Shown: piece by piece, positions 42,173-50,569 of the stretch | Layout: every line of letters begins with the position of its first letter | How positions within the stretch are numbered: the stretch's first letter is position 1 | NCBI RefSeq assembly: GCF_900696085.1 | Contig: NZ_CAADFC020000033.1 | Coordinates: 1 to 64,000, forward strand | DNA: 64,000 nucleotides | From: Bradyrhizobium ivorense | Lineage (GTDB): Bacteria > Pseudomonadota > Alphaproteobacteria > Rhizobiales > Xanthobacteraceae | Direction of reading: 5' to 3' | Notes under the pieces: model-generated | Databases searched by the model: none | What the model saw: only the letters and a program-made list of their open reading frames with translations | What the model was told of the DNA's origin: nothing | Translations under genes and position numbers: made by a program

Positions 42173-43152
42173 CGACAATGGATACCCCTGCCCCTGCATC
42201 CGCACGATCGCAGCCGCTTGCTCCCGGCACGCTCGCCATTGTGGTGCGGCTCGGCCTGATCGCCTGCATCGGCGTGCTGCTGTCGAGCCTCAGCCCGGGT
42301 TTCGCCACCACGGACAATCTGCTCAACATTCTGCGCCAGGCCAGCCTGCTCTTCCTGGTCGCCTCCGGCTTGACGCTTGTGATCATCGGCGGCGGGCTCG
42401 ACCTCTCGATCGGCGCGAACCTCACGCTGTGCGCCTGTCTCTCCGCGGCTGCGATCAAGTCCACCGGCCAGCCGGCCGCCGGCATTGTCGTCGCCCTCGG
42501 TTGCGGCGCGCTGGTCGGGCTGACCAATGGCGTGCTGATCAACCGGGTGAAGATTCCGCCGTTCCTCGCCACGTTCGGCATGCTGTGGGTGGCGCAGGGG
42601 ATCGCCTACTGGTTCATGGCCGGACAGGTCGTCTACGGCTTCTCGCCGGCGTTCCGCTTCTTCGGCAGCGGCTTCTGGCTCGGCATCCCGCTGCCGATCT
42701 GGGTCATGCTGGTCACCGGCGCATGCGGCGTGATCTTCCTGTCGCGCACCACCATCGGGCGCGAGGTCTATCTGATGGGCGCCAATGAAGCGGCGGCGGT
42801 GCTGTCGGGAATTCCAGTCGCCCGGCGCAGAACACTGCTCTACGTGGTGAGCGGCCTGATGGCGGGCCTCGCGGCGCTGATCTATGTGGCACGGCTCAAT
42901 GCGGCCGAGCCCGGCATCGGCGAGCCGCTGTTGCTGCCCGCGATCGCGGCGGTGCTGGTCGGCGGCACCTCGCTATTCGGCGGCAGCGGCAGCCTCGTCG
43001 GAACGCTGCTCGGCGCGATCATTCTCACTTTGATCGTCAACGCGCTCAATCTGCTCAATGTGAGCGCCAGCTGGCACCCGTTCGTGACCGGCGTGATCGT
43101 GGTCGTCGCCGTTCTGGCGGATGCCGCGGTCAATCGCGGGGCGCGACGATGA
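42169..43152 (+). CDS. Sugar ABC transporter permease 2 (CUT2/RbsC-like)
   Basis: A 327-residue membrane protein homologous to the first permease. The family signature appears as IIGGGLDLSIGANLTLCA, and the C-terminal AVLVGGTSLFGGSGSLVGTL is clear. Two different permeases indicate a heterodimeric channel, unlike E. coli ribose transport, which uses one RbsC. The start at 42169 is within an ATGA overlap. The binding-protein gene follows after 65 bases. Confidence 0.9.
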   Translation: MTTMDTPAPASARSQPLAPGTLAIVVRLGLIACIGVLLSSLSPGFATTDNLLNILRQASLLFLVASGLTLVIIGGGLDLSIGANLTLCACLSAAAIKSTGQPAAGIVVALGCGALVGLTNGVLINRVKIPPFLATFGMLWVAQGIAYWFMAGQVVYGFSPAFRFFGSGFWLGIPLPIWVMLVTGACGVIFLSRTTIGREVYLMGANEAAAVLSGIPVARRRTLLYVVSGLMAGLAALIYVARLNAAEPGIGEPLLLPAIAAVLVGGTSLFGGSGSLVGTLLGAIILTLIVNALNLLNVSASWHPFVTGVIVVVAVLADAAVNRGARR

Positions 43153-43217
43153 AAGTTTCACGATCCGACTGCAGCGAATCTCATTGCACCCCTTGGCCAT
43201 CTCGATCGGGAGTTCTC

Positions 43218-44192
43218 ATGAAGACCAGACATCTCAGACGAATTGGATTGATCTCCGTAGTCGCTTGTGGACTTGCTGCTTCGCCCGCTTTCGCGGCCGG
43301 CGAAGTCATCGCGGCCTTCACCAAGAACCAGGTCGATCCGCATTTCGAGGGCGTCCGCGCCGGTGTCGAGCAGATGGCGAAGAAAATGGGCGCGACGGTT
43401 CGCCAGTACGTGCCGACCAAGCCCAACAATATCACCGAAGGCATGTCGCAGCTCGAGGATGTCGGCGTCACCAAGCCGAACCTCGTGCTGTTCATGCCGA
43501 TCGACCCGAAGGCGCAGTTGCCGACCATCAAGCGGCTGATCGAATCCGGCACGCCGGTTCTCAACTACAACGACAAGGCCGGCGATGCGCCCTACCTCGC
43601 CTTCGTCGGCCAGGACGACTACAAGCTCGGCTACGACATCGCCAAAACGCTGTTCGACCATCTCGGCGGCAAGGGCAATGTCGTGATCCTCGAAGGCATC
43701 AAGGGCTCCAACACCGGCGATGAGCGCAAGCGCGGCTTCGACGCGGCGCTGAAGGAGTATCCCAACATCAAGCTGCTGGCGTCGCAGCCGGCCAACTTCC
43801 AGCGCCTGCTCGGGCTGCAGGTCATGGAGAACCTGATCCAGCAGTTCAGCGACATCAACGGCGTGATCGCCGCCGCAGATGCATCGGCGCTTGGCGCGGC
43901 CGAAGCGTTGAAGTCCGCCGGGCGCGGCAACGTGCCCGTGGTGTCGATCAACGGCGTTCCGGAGGCCGTGGAAGCGGTCAAGAACGGCAGCTTGCTCGCG
44001 ATCGCCGAGTTCAACGGCTTCAAGATCGGCTGCGTGGCGACCGAGATCGGCCTGAAAGCCATTCGTGGCGAGGTCGTGCCGAAGCGGGTCGTGATTCCCG
44101 GCGCCGTCATCACCAAGGCCAACCACACCGAGTGGCTGGTGCCTTACCAGCAGCGGACTTGCCCCGCCGCCGCAGAGTATGTCGGACAGTGA
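43218..44192 (+). CDS. Sugar ABC transporter periplasmic substrate-binding protein
   Basis: A 324-residue exported protein. MKTRHLRRIGLISVVACGLA continues to ASPAFAA, a clear signal peptide with AFA|A cleavage. The mature protein has the type I periplasmic binding fold of the ribose/galactose group: VIAAFTKNQVDPHFEGVRAG, FMPIDPKAQLPTIKRLIESG, GNVVILEGIKGSNTGDERKR, and IAAADASALGAAEALKSAG. The start at 43218 follows GGGAG. An in-frame start at 43149 overlapping the permease is disfavoured because it would precede the signal peptide. The exact sugar cannot be told; the cluster lacks sugar kinases or isomerases. Confidence 0.9.
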   Translation: MKTRHLRRIGLISVVACGLAASPAFAAGEVIAAFTKNQVDPHFEGVRAGVEQMAKKMGATVRQYVPTKPNNITEGMSQLEDVGVTKPNLVLFMPIDPKAQLPTIKRLIESGTPVLNYNDKAGDAPYLAFVGQDDYKLGYDIAKTLFDHLGGKGNVVILEGIKGSNTGDERKRGFDAALKEYPNIKLLASQPANFQRLLGLQVMENLIQQFSDINGVIAAADASALGAAEALKSAGRGNVPVVSINGVPEAVEAVKNGSLLAIAEFNGFKIGCVATEIGLKAIRGEVVPKRVVIPGAVITKANHTEWLVPYQQRTCPAAAEYVGQ

Positions 44193-44212
44193 TCGGATGC
44201 CCGATGGCTTGC

Positions 44213-44250
44213 GCAGCTCGCCGGAGGTTTGCCCGGCGGAGCTGCGTTTG
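44213..44250 (+). terminator. Probable transcription terminator of the sugar ABC operon
   Basis: gcagctcgccgg (44213-44224) pairs with ccggcggagctgc (44233-44245) with a single bulged base, followed by gtttg. It lies 20 bases after the binding-protein stop and before the LacI gene. The T-tract is weak. Confidence 0.5.
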
Positions 44251-44303
44251 CTATCTGCTTGCATCCGGATCACGCAGCAGGCGAGCGCAAGGACTTTTAG
44301 CCA

Positions 44304-45371
44304 TTGACGGGCCCCTCGAAAGGTAAGCGTCCGACGCTGAAGGATGTGGCGGCCCATGTCGGCGTCCACTTCTCGACGGTGTCGCGCGCGCTGGACCCCG
44401 CAACTGCGCATCGCATCACCGATGAGGTGCGGGCACGGATCCACGCCGCCGTCGCCGAGCTCAACTATCGCCACAACGTCGCGGCCGCCACGCTGCGTAC
44501 CCATTCCAGCAAGACGATCGGCATCATCGTTCCTGATATCACCAACAGCCTGTTCGGTCCCATCATCAAGGGCATCGACAGCATCTCGTCGGAGCACGGC
44601 TATGTCGCGCTGATCGGCGACACCGACAACAATCCGGAGAAGGAAGAAAAGCTGATCAGCACCTTCCTCGCCCGCGGCATCGAGGGGCTGATCGTCGCCA
44701 GCGCCTTGCGCGAGGACGAGGTGGTCTCCGCGGTCGCCCATGACGGCACGCCGATCGTCACCGTCAACAGCCATGTCGACGACGATTCCGTATCGTCGGT
44801 GAGCTACAACGTGCGCCCGAGCATCGGCGCGCTCGTGAAACATCTGTTCGAACTCGGCCACCGGCGCATCGCATTCATTTCCGGGCCATCATCCTGGTCG
44901 ACGGCGGAGGAGCGGCTGGCCGCCTATCGCTACTGGATCGATCGGGTCAAGGCCGTGGCCTCGGACGATCTCGTGGCCTACAGCAACGAATATCGCGAAG
45001 AAGAGGGCGCGCGTTGCGCCGAGGAACTGCTGCGCTCCGGCGTTCCCTTCACCGCACTGATGGCCGCCAATGACCTGCTCGCGTTCGGCGCCTTGAAGAC
45101 CTTGCAGCGACACGGCCTGGAATGTCCGCGCGACATTTCGGTGACCGGCTTCAACGATATTCCGATGGCCGAACGGTGGTCACCGCCGCTGACGACGGTG
45201 AAGGTCGATCCGTTGCGCGCGGGCAAGGCCGCCGCCGAGATCCTGTTCGCCGACATCAAGATCGCGCCGGAGGAGCGGCAGCCGAAGCATGTGCTGCTGC
45301 CGGCGTCGATGGTGGTGCGCGGATCCACCGCGGCGCCCTCGTCCCGGACGCCAAGAGGCAAGCAATCCTGA
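44304..45371 (+). CDS. LacI family transcriptional regulator
   Basis: A 355-residue regulator. The N-terminal HTH is RPTLKDVAAHVGVHFSTVSR, with the hinge LRTHSSKTIGIIVPDITN. The effector domain follows, FGPIIKGIDSISSEHGY to DISVTGFNDIPMAERWSPPL, matching the sugar-binding LacI/GalR fold. Start is TTG at 44304 preceded by AAGGA; no better start lies nearby. As the last gene of the sugar transport cluster it should bind the two palindromic operators at 39426 and 39580 and repress both divergent units until the sugar or a derivative binds. Confidence 0.88.
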   Translation: MTGPSKGKRPTLKDVAAHVGVHFSTVSRALDPATAHRITDEVRARIHAAVAELNYRHNVAAATLRTHSSKTIGIIVPDITNSLFGPIIKGIDSISSEHGYVALIGDTDNNPEKEEKLISTFLARGIEGLIVASALREDEVVSAVAHDGTPIVTVNSHVDDDSVSSVSYNVRPSIGALVKHLFELGHRRIAFISGPSSWSTAEERLAAYRYWIDRVKAVASDDLVAYSNEYREEEGARCAEELLRSGVPFTALMAANDLLAFGALKTLQRHGLECPRDISVTGFNDIPMAERWSPPLTTVKVDPLRAGKAAAEILFADIKIAPEERQPKHVLLPASMVVRGSTAAPSSRTPRGKQS

Positions 45372-45789
45372 ATGGACGTGGCCACTCGGAATAGCGTCGG
45401 ACATCAGCCTTTGTCGCCGGCTCGAAAATATCCCTGCGAAGGTTCAAATCCTGGACGCAGACGCTCCTACAGACGTCCTCCGCCCGCAATGTCCGCGAAG
45501 TAGGTGTCGGCGTTCGAGACGTGCCGAGGGCGTTTCGCGGTGCCGGCCCGTCCTGCAAGAATTGACCAGAAGTCCATAGTACGTGTCCGTAAATCCACGC
45601 GCCGGATTTCCGCATTGACGGGCAACGCGCCTGTGCGCCAATGGCGGAGAGAAGCCCGTGACAGAACGTCCGGTTCTGCGACGGACGAAATATCAAGCGC
45701 AACACAGATTCAATCCTCAGGAACATGGCGACACACCTTTCGCGCAAGCTCGAGGTCGGGCCGTCAGGTCGCGGCGGAAGGAAAGCGGT
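45372..45789. other. Intergenic region, nothing recognised
   Basis: A 418-base gap. Short open frames cross it, but none has a ribosome-binding site with a recognisable product. No repeat or hairpin worth naming was found. Confidence 0.4.
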
Positions 45790-46245
45790 ATGGAACAGTC
45801 CCCCCGGGTCGGCGACAGGATCACCGACGAGTCAGCTTCGCCAGATGACGGCGCTGTCCGCGACTGGATCGGACCGGGTGCCTTCAAGCATTGGGCCCGG
45901 CTGCAAAGCTGGATCGAGGAATTCTACCCCGGCGTCTTCGCGCCGGAATGGCTCTATGGCGGCAAGAAGCGCGGCTGGTCCCTGCGCTACAAGAAGACAA
46001 AGGCGTTCTGCACCCTGCTGCCGGAATACAAGCGGTTTTCGGCCGTGGTGGTCCTGGGAGGAGCGGAACGAAAACAATTTGAGGAGCGGCGTTATGCATG
46101 GCGCTCGCAGCTGGTCAAGCTTTACGATGAAGCGAAAACATACCCGGACGGAAAATTCCTGACAGTTGCGATCTCCTCCGCGGATGATCGGCATGATGTG
46201 ACCAAGCTTTTGACGATGAAGCGGCCGCCACCGTTGCGCGGTTGA
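45790..46245 (+). CDS. DUF3788-like protein
   Basis: A 151-residue soluble protein of unknown function. The core is FKHWARLQSWIEEFYPGVFA, then EWLYGGKKRGWSLRYKKTKA, then FCTLLPEYKRFSAVVVLGGA and ERKQFEERRYAWRSQLVKLYDEA, ending in KWL-free VTKLLTMKRPPPLRG. The GGKKxGWxLRYKK and LLPE elements resemble the DUF3788 family (YdhG/DUF1801-like fold), which is my best guess. ATG at 45790 has AAGGAAAG upstream; the extension to 45658 looks noncoding. It stands alone between the LacI gene and the molybdenum hydroxylase genes. Confidence 0.7.
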   Translation: MEQSPRVGDRITDESASPDDGAVRDWIGPGAFKHWARLQSWIEEFYPGVFAPEWLYGGKKRGWSLRYKKTKAFCTLLPEYKRFSAVVVLGGAERKQFEERRYAWRSQLVKLYDEAKTYPDGKFLTVAISSADDRHDVTKLLTMKRPPPLRG

Positions 46246-46531
46246 ATGTTGCGGAACCCCTCAGTTTCGCGGCCAAGTCGGCGACGCCGGACTTTCGGAA
46301 GCGCAAGACGAAGCTATCCAGTAGCTACAGTTCGCAGGGCAGCGGTGAATGCGGCTCCGCTCGCGCCCGAGCCGAGCGTCGTGGCTGCATTCCCCGTTGC
46401 TATAGAAACTATTCATGCCGGCTATTGGAAAGCCGCGCTCCGTGCTGCGATCAATGCGCACCACTTTCGCGGACTTCATGAGTGACGTTGATCGGCTCAC
46501 CGCTCACTCCCAACGCGCTCAAGAGGCATTC

Positions 46532-46987
46532 ATGGCTTTCACATTGAACATCAATGGCTCAGCTCATGAGGTCGACGTTGACGGCGACATCCCGTTGCTG
46601 TGGGTGCTGCGCGACGTGCTCGGCATGACCGGGACCAAGTTCGGTTGCGGCCAAGCGCTGTGCGGCGCATGCACCGTGCATGTCGACGGCCAACCGGTCC
46701 GCTCCTGCCAGACGTCGGTCGATAGCGTCGGCGGCAGCGTCGTCACCACGATCGAGGCAATCGGCCGCACGCCGCAAGGCGCGGCCTTGCAGAAGGCGTG
46801 GCTGGATCTGGAGGTCGTGCAATGCGGCTACTGCCAGTCCGGCCAGATCATGTCGGCGGCGGCATTGCTGAAGGACACTCCGAAGCCGAGCGACGCGGAT
46901 ATCGACTCGGCAATGTCGGGAAACGTCTGCCGTTGCGGCACCTATCAGCGTATCCGGGCCGCGATCAAGCAAGCAGCGGGAGTTTGA
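46532..46987 (+). CDS. Molybdenum hydroxylase 2Fe-2S subunit (isoquinoline 1-oxidoreductase alpha type)
   Basis: A 151-residue iron-sulfur protein with two 2Fe-2S clusters. The N-terminal plant-type cluster ligands are Cys39, Cys44, Cys47 and Cys59 in FGCGQALCGACTVHVDGQ and VRSCQ. The C-terminal helical cluster uses Cys98, Cys101, Cys133 and Cys135 in VQCGYCQSGQ and NVCRCGTYQ. It passes electrons away from the molybdopterin subunit encoded three bases downstream. ATG at 46532 follows AAGAGG. With no FAD subunit gene, this fits the two- or three-component IorAB/aldehyde-oxidase group that feeds a cytochrome or quinone. Confidence 0.9.
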   Translation: MAFTLNINGSAHEVDVDGDIPLLWVLRDVLGMTGTKFGCGQALCGACTVHVDGQPVRSCQTSVDSVGGSVVTTIEAIGRTPQGAALQKAWLDLEVVQCGYCQSGQIMSAAALLKDTPKPSDADIDSAMSGNVCRCGTYQRIRAAIKQAAGV

Positions 46988-46990
46988 GTC

Positions 46991-49198
46991 ATGGATAGGC
47001 CGCTTCTAACGAACCGAATCGAAGGCGAAACGGCGATGTCGCGGCGCACCTTGCTTCAGGGCGCAGGCTTGCTGCTCGGCTTTACCCTGACCGGCGCAAG
47101 CACGGAGCCCGTGTTCGCGGCGCCGGCTTCGCAGGTCATCGAAAACGAGATCACGGGTACTTTCGCCCCGAACGGATTTATACGGATCAATCCGACCGGC
47201 GCCGTGACCCTGATCATGCCGATGGTTGAGATGGGACAGGGAGTTTACACGTCGCTCTCGATGCTCCTCGCTGAAGAGCTGGAAGTGCAGCTTGACCAGA
47301 TTCAAGTTCAGCACGCGCCACCAAATCATGCGCTCTACGTCAACTCGATTATCGGCATTCAAAATACGGGTGGCTCTGCCTCTATCCGCGCCTTCTGGAC
47401 GCCATTGCGGCAGGCAGGCGCAGTGGGCCGAAACCTGCTGATTGCGGCCGCCGCCAGGCGGTGGAGTGTCGATCCGGCGACTTGCCGCGCCAGGAACGGC
47501 GTTGTGTCGGACGCGACGGGCTCGAAGCATCTGAGCTACGGCGAACTTGCGGAGGCCGCGGCGAACTTGCCGGTGCCGCCTGCGGCAAGCGTCAAGTTGA
47601 AGGGTCCGAAGGATTTCACACTGATCGGCACGCGCGCCAAGCGCGTGGATTCCTCGATCAAGGTCGATGGGCGCGCCCTCTACGGCATCGACGCACGGCT
47701 GCCGAGTATGAAGGTCGCGGCGATTGCCATTTCGCCCGTACTCGGCGGCAACGCGAAAACAGTGAACGAGAGGGCCGCGCTGGCGGTCAAGGGCGTCCGG
47801 CAGGTGGTCAACATCGGCGAAGCTATAGCCGTGGTAGCTGATCACATGGGGGCGGCGAAGAAGGGGCTCGAGGCCGCCGCGGCCACGTGGGACGACGGAC
47901 CGAACGGCAAGGTCAACAATGGCGGCATCGTCAGGCAATTGGAGGACGAATCCAAGAAGCCGGGCGTCGTTGCCCGCAACGACGGCGATGCGGAGAAAGC
48001 GCTCGCGGGAGCGGCGCAACGGCTCGATGCCGTGTACCAGGCACCCTTCCTGGCCCATGCGGCGATGGAGCCGATGAACTGCACCGTTCATCTGCAAAGA
48101 GATCGCTGCGACATCTGGGTCGGGACACAGGCGCCAACGATCACGCAGGCTTTGGTGGCCGAGCTGACCGGCCTGCCAAGGGATGCGATCAAGATTCACA
48201 ATCATCTGATCGGCGGCGGCTTCGGCCGGAGGCTGGAAGCTGACGGTACGGTGCTGGCCGTCAAGATCGCCAGGCACGTCGACGGCCCGGTGAAAGTGAT
48301 CTGGAGCCGCGAGGAAGACATCCAGCACGATATGTATCGGCCGTACTATCTCGATCGGCTGTCGGCCGGACTTGATGCGGCCGGCAAGCCGGTCGCCTGG
48401 ACACATCGGATCGCCGGGTCCTCAATCTTCGCTCGTTATTATCCTCCCTATATCAAGGATGGATTGGACCCCGATGCCGTGGAAGCGGCGGCCGAGCCGC
48501 CCTATGCACTGCCCAACATTCACGTCGACTATGTTCAAGTCGAGCCCCGTGGTGTCCGGACGTCCTGGTGGCGCGGCGTCGGACCGACTCACAATGTCTT
48601 TGTGGTCGAAAGCTTCATGGATGAGCTTGCGCATGCCGCGGAGCAGGATCCCGTTGCCTATCGCAAGGGATTGCTCGGCCACAACCCGCGCGCGCTTGCT
48701 GTTCTGTCGCTTGCTGCGGAAAAGGCGCAGTGGGGATCACCACTTCCCGCGCGGCATGGCCGCGGGATTTCGGTGCAATTCGCGTACGGAAGTTACGTCT
48801 CGCAGGTCGCCGAGGTCGAAGTGGCAGATGACGGCTCCGTCAAGGTCAAGCGGATCGTCTGTGCGCTTGATTGCGGCATGTACGTCAATCCCGATACGAT
48901 CGAAGCTCAGGTTCAGGGTGGAACGCTTTTCGGGCTGACCGCGGCGCTTCATGGCTCGATCACGTTCAAGGATGGGCGGGTCGAGCAGAGCAATTTCGAT
49001 ACCTATCTGCCGATGCGCATCGACGAAGTTCCGGTGGTCGAGACGCACTTGATCAGGAACGCCGAAGCTCCAGGCGGCGTTGGTGAGGCTCCGACGGCCA
49101 TCGTCAGTGCTGCAGTGACCAATGCGATCTTCGCCGCGACCGGGAAGCGCGTGCGCAGCCTGCCGATCGATACGGCTTCGCTGAAGTCGTCGTCCTAG
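46991..49198 (+). CDS. Molybdenum hydroxylase large subunit, Tat-exported (isoquinoline 1-oxidoreductase beta type)
   Basis: A 735-residue molybdopterin-binding catalytic subunit. A twin-arginine signal SRRTLLQGAGLLLGFTLTGA near residues 17-36 sends it to the periplasm. Cofactor and substrate regions include MVEMGQGVYTSLSMLLAEEL, QNTGGSASIRAFW, IHNHLIGGGFGRRLEADG and the C-terminal GGVGEAPTAI, where Glu699 is the expected catalytic base. It hydroxylates N-heterocycles or aldehydes using water. No dedicated cytochrome gene follows, unlike many three-gene sets, so electrons must go to an outside carrier. It is likely under control of the AraC regulator at 49499. Confidence 0.88.
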   Translation: MDRPLLTNRIEGETAMSRRTLLQGAGLLLGFTLTGASTEPVFAAPASQVIENEITGTFAPNGFIRINPTGAVTLIMPMVEMGQGVYTSLSMLLAEELEVQLDQIQVQHAPPNHALYVNSIIGIQNTGGSASIRAFWTPLRQAGAVGRNLLIAAAARRWSVDPATCRARNGVVSDATGSKHLSYGELAEAAANLPVPPAASVKLKGPKDFTLIGTRAKRVDSSIKVDGRALYGIDARLPSMKVAAIAISPVLGGNAKTVNERAALAVKGVRQVVNIGEAIAVVADHMGAAKKGLEAAAATWDDGPNGKVNNGGIVRQLEDESKKPGVVARNDGDAEKALAGAAQRLDAVYQAPFLAHAAMEPMNCTVHLQRDRCDIWVGTQAPTITQALVAELTGLPRDAIKIHNHLIGGGFGRRLEADGTVLAVKIARHVDGPVKVIWSREEDIQHDMYRPYYLDRLSAGLDAAGKPVAWTHRIAGSSIFARYYPPYIKDGLDPDAVEAAAEPPYALPNIHVDYVQVEPRGVRTSWWRGVGPTHNVFVVESFMDELAHAAEQDPVAYRKGLLGHNPRALAVLSLAAEKAQWGSPLPARHGRGISVQFAYGSYVSQVAEVEVADDGSVKVKRIVCALDCGMYVNPDTIEAQVQGGTLFGLTAALHGSITFKDGRVEQSNFDTYLPMRIDEVPVVETHLIRNAEAPGGVGEAPTAIVSAAVTNAIFAATGKRVRSLPIDTASLKSSS

Positions 49199-49498
49199 TC
49201 CCTGCCCGTCATCCCGCGTCGCGGCTTGCCCATCGCATGCCGCGGTCTTCGATGGCGGCGTCGAAGACCTTGGTGTCAGCTGCCGCGACCTGAAGGCGGT
49301 TCAGGATCGATCTGCAAGAGTTTCACTTCCATACCGCGGCATTCTGATCATGATTGCGCTATTGGGTTCGGGAGGACGGTCGGCCAGCGGCAGGAGCCAG
49401 CGTGACGACGCCCTCGCTAATCCCTAGAGAACGGGCCTAGGGGCACTATCGGCGCCGGTCGCCAGGCAATCCGGTCGCCAGGCAATAAAGGGCCACTC
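49199..49498. other. Intergenic region with 16-bp tandem repeat
   Basis: A 300-base gap between the molybdenum hydroxylase and the AraC gene. It holds an exact tandem repeat just before the AraC start (49455-49486). Nothing else is evident. Confidence 0.5.
49455..49486. repeat. 16-bp exact tandem repeat before the AraC gene
   Basis: ccggtcgccaggcaat occurs at 49455-49470 and 49471-49486, ending 12 bases before the ATG at 49499. AraC-type regulators often bind direct repeats of about this size, so it may be an autoregulatory site; slippage is the other explanation. Confidence 0.85.
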
Positions 49499-50512
49499 AT
49501 GCACACGAAGGCGGTTTCAGCGCAGGCTCTCGTCGGGCAGAACATGTTGCTGCCCACGGGTTCCACCGTCAAATTGTCTACAACAGACCTCGACAACCTC
49601 ATGCAGGCGCTCGACATCGATGTCATCGCGCTGACCGAGATCCTGGTGCCGCACGGCCATCGAGTCGAATTTGGCACGATTGACGCACCGGGGATCCACT
49701 ACAACTTGAGTGGCGTCGGACGCATATCGATCAACGGCGGACCAACGATGCCGTTGAGCCCTCATCTGCTCATCATCGTGCCGCCAAACACTCCGTTCAC
49801 GATCGAGGTTGACGGTGGAAGTGGCCCGCCGAAGCTCATTTCGAAAGAATGCTGGACTCGTCAAGACGGCATCCTCCGCGTCGCAGTGCCGAACGAGCAG
49901 CCCGAAATCGTTCAGATTTGCGGCTTTTTCAACGCATCCTTTGGTCAGTCTGTGAGGCTGTTCGGAGAACTCGGCGTACCGGTGATCGAGCAGTTCGAGC
50001 CGGCGGACAAGATCGATCTGAAGCTTCGCGAGGCTATGGACGAGCTGATGCAGCAAGAGGTCGGCGTTGGAGCCATGACAGCGTCCCTGCTCAAGCAGAT
50101 CGTCGTCTCATTGGTGCGACGGTCCGTCAAATCATCCCAGCGCTGGACTGAGCGATTCTCAATACTTGCCGACAGGCAAGTGACCCGTGCTTTTGCGGAT
50201 ATGGTGGCGCGGCCAGGAGCTGCCCATTCTGTTCAAAGCCTGGCACACAGTGCGGGGTTGAGTCGTTCGGCGTTCATGGCGCGATTCTCGGACATCTTCG
50301 GACAATCCCCGATGGTCATCTTGCGAGCCTTGAGGATGCGCCAGGCTGCAATCGATTTGACGACAACGACGATGTCGATCGACGTCGTTGCCCATAATGC
50401 GGGGTACGAGAGCCGTTCAAGTTTCGTGCGGGCTTTTCGAAAGGCGTACGGACGAGATCCGAGCGACTATCGGCGGATGGCCAGGGATGGCGAAGCCCGA
50501 AAGGACATTTGA
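49499..50512 (+). CDS. AraC family transcriptional regulator (cupin_6 type)
   Basis: A 337-residue regulator. The N-terminal cupin-like sensor spans ~25-190 (LLIIVPPNTPFTIEVDG, EIVQICGFFNASFGQSVRLF), and two HTH motifs form the C-terminal domain (SVQSLAHSAGLSRSAFMARF and MSIDVVAHNAGYESRSSFVR, with FRKAYGRDPSDYRR). It activates or represses a nearby catabolic operon in response to a small molecule. Position suggests the molybdenum hydroxylase genes upstream or the GMC oxidoreductase downstream. A good AAAGGG precedes the ATG. Confidence 0.86.
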   Translation: MHTKAVSAQALVGQNMLLPTGSTVKLSTTDLDNLMQALDIDVIALTEILVPHGHRVEFGTIDAPGIHYNLSGVGRISINGGPTMPLSPHLLIIVPPNTPFTIEVDGGSGPPKLISKECWTRQDGILRVAVPNEQPEIVQICGFFNASFGQSVRLFGELGVPVIEQFEPADKIDLKLREAMDELMQQEVGVGAMTASLLKQIVVSLVRRSVKSSQRWTERFSILADRQVTRAFADMVARPGAAHSVQSLAHSAGLSRSAFMARFSDIFGQSPMVILRALRMRQAAIDLTTTTMSIDVVAHNAGYESRSSFVRAFRKAYGRDPSDYRRMARDGEARKDI

Positions 50513-50569
50513 GGGCGAGATCCTGACAACGAGATTGACATCGCTGCCACCGGCTTGCGCCGGAGCGCG

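Noticed and set aside
43158..44861. 567-residue minus-strand frame across the sugar-binding protein and LacI genes
   Set aside because: It spans two clearly coding plus-strand genes with signal peptide and HTH motifs; it is a shadow.
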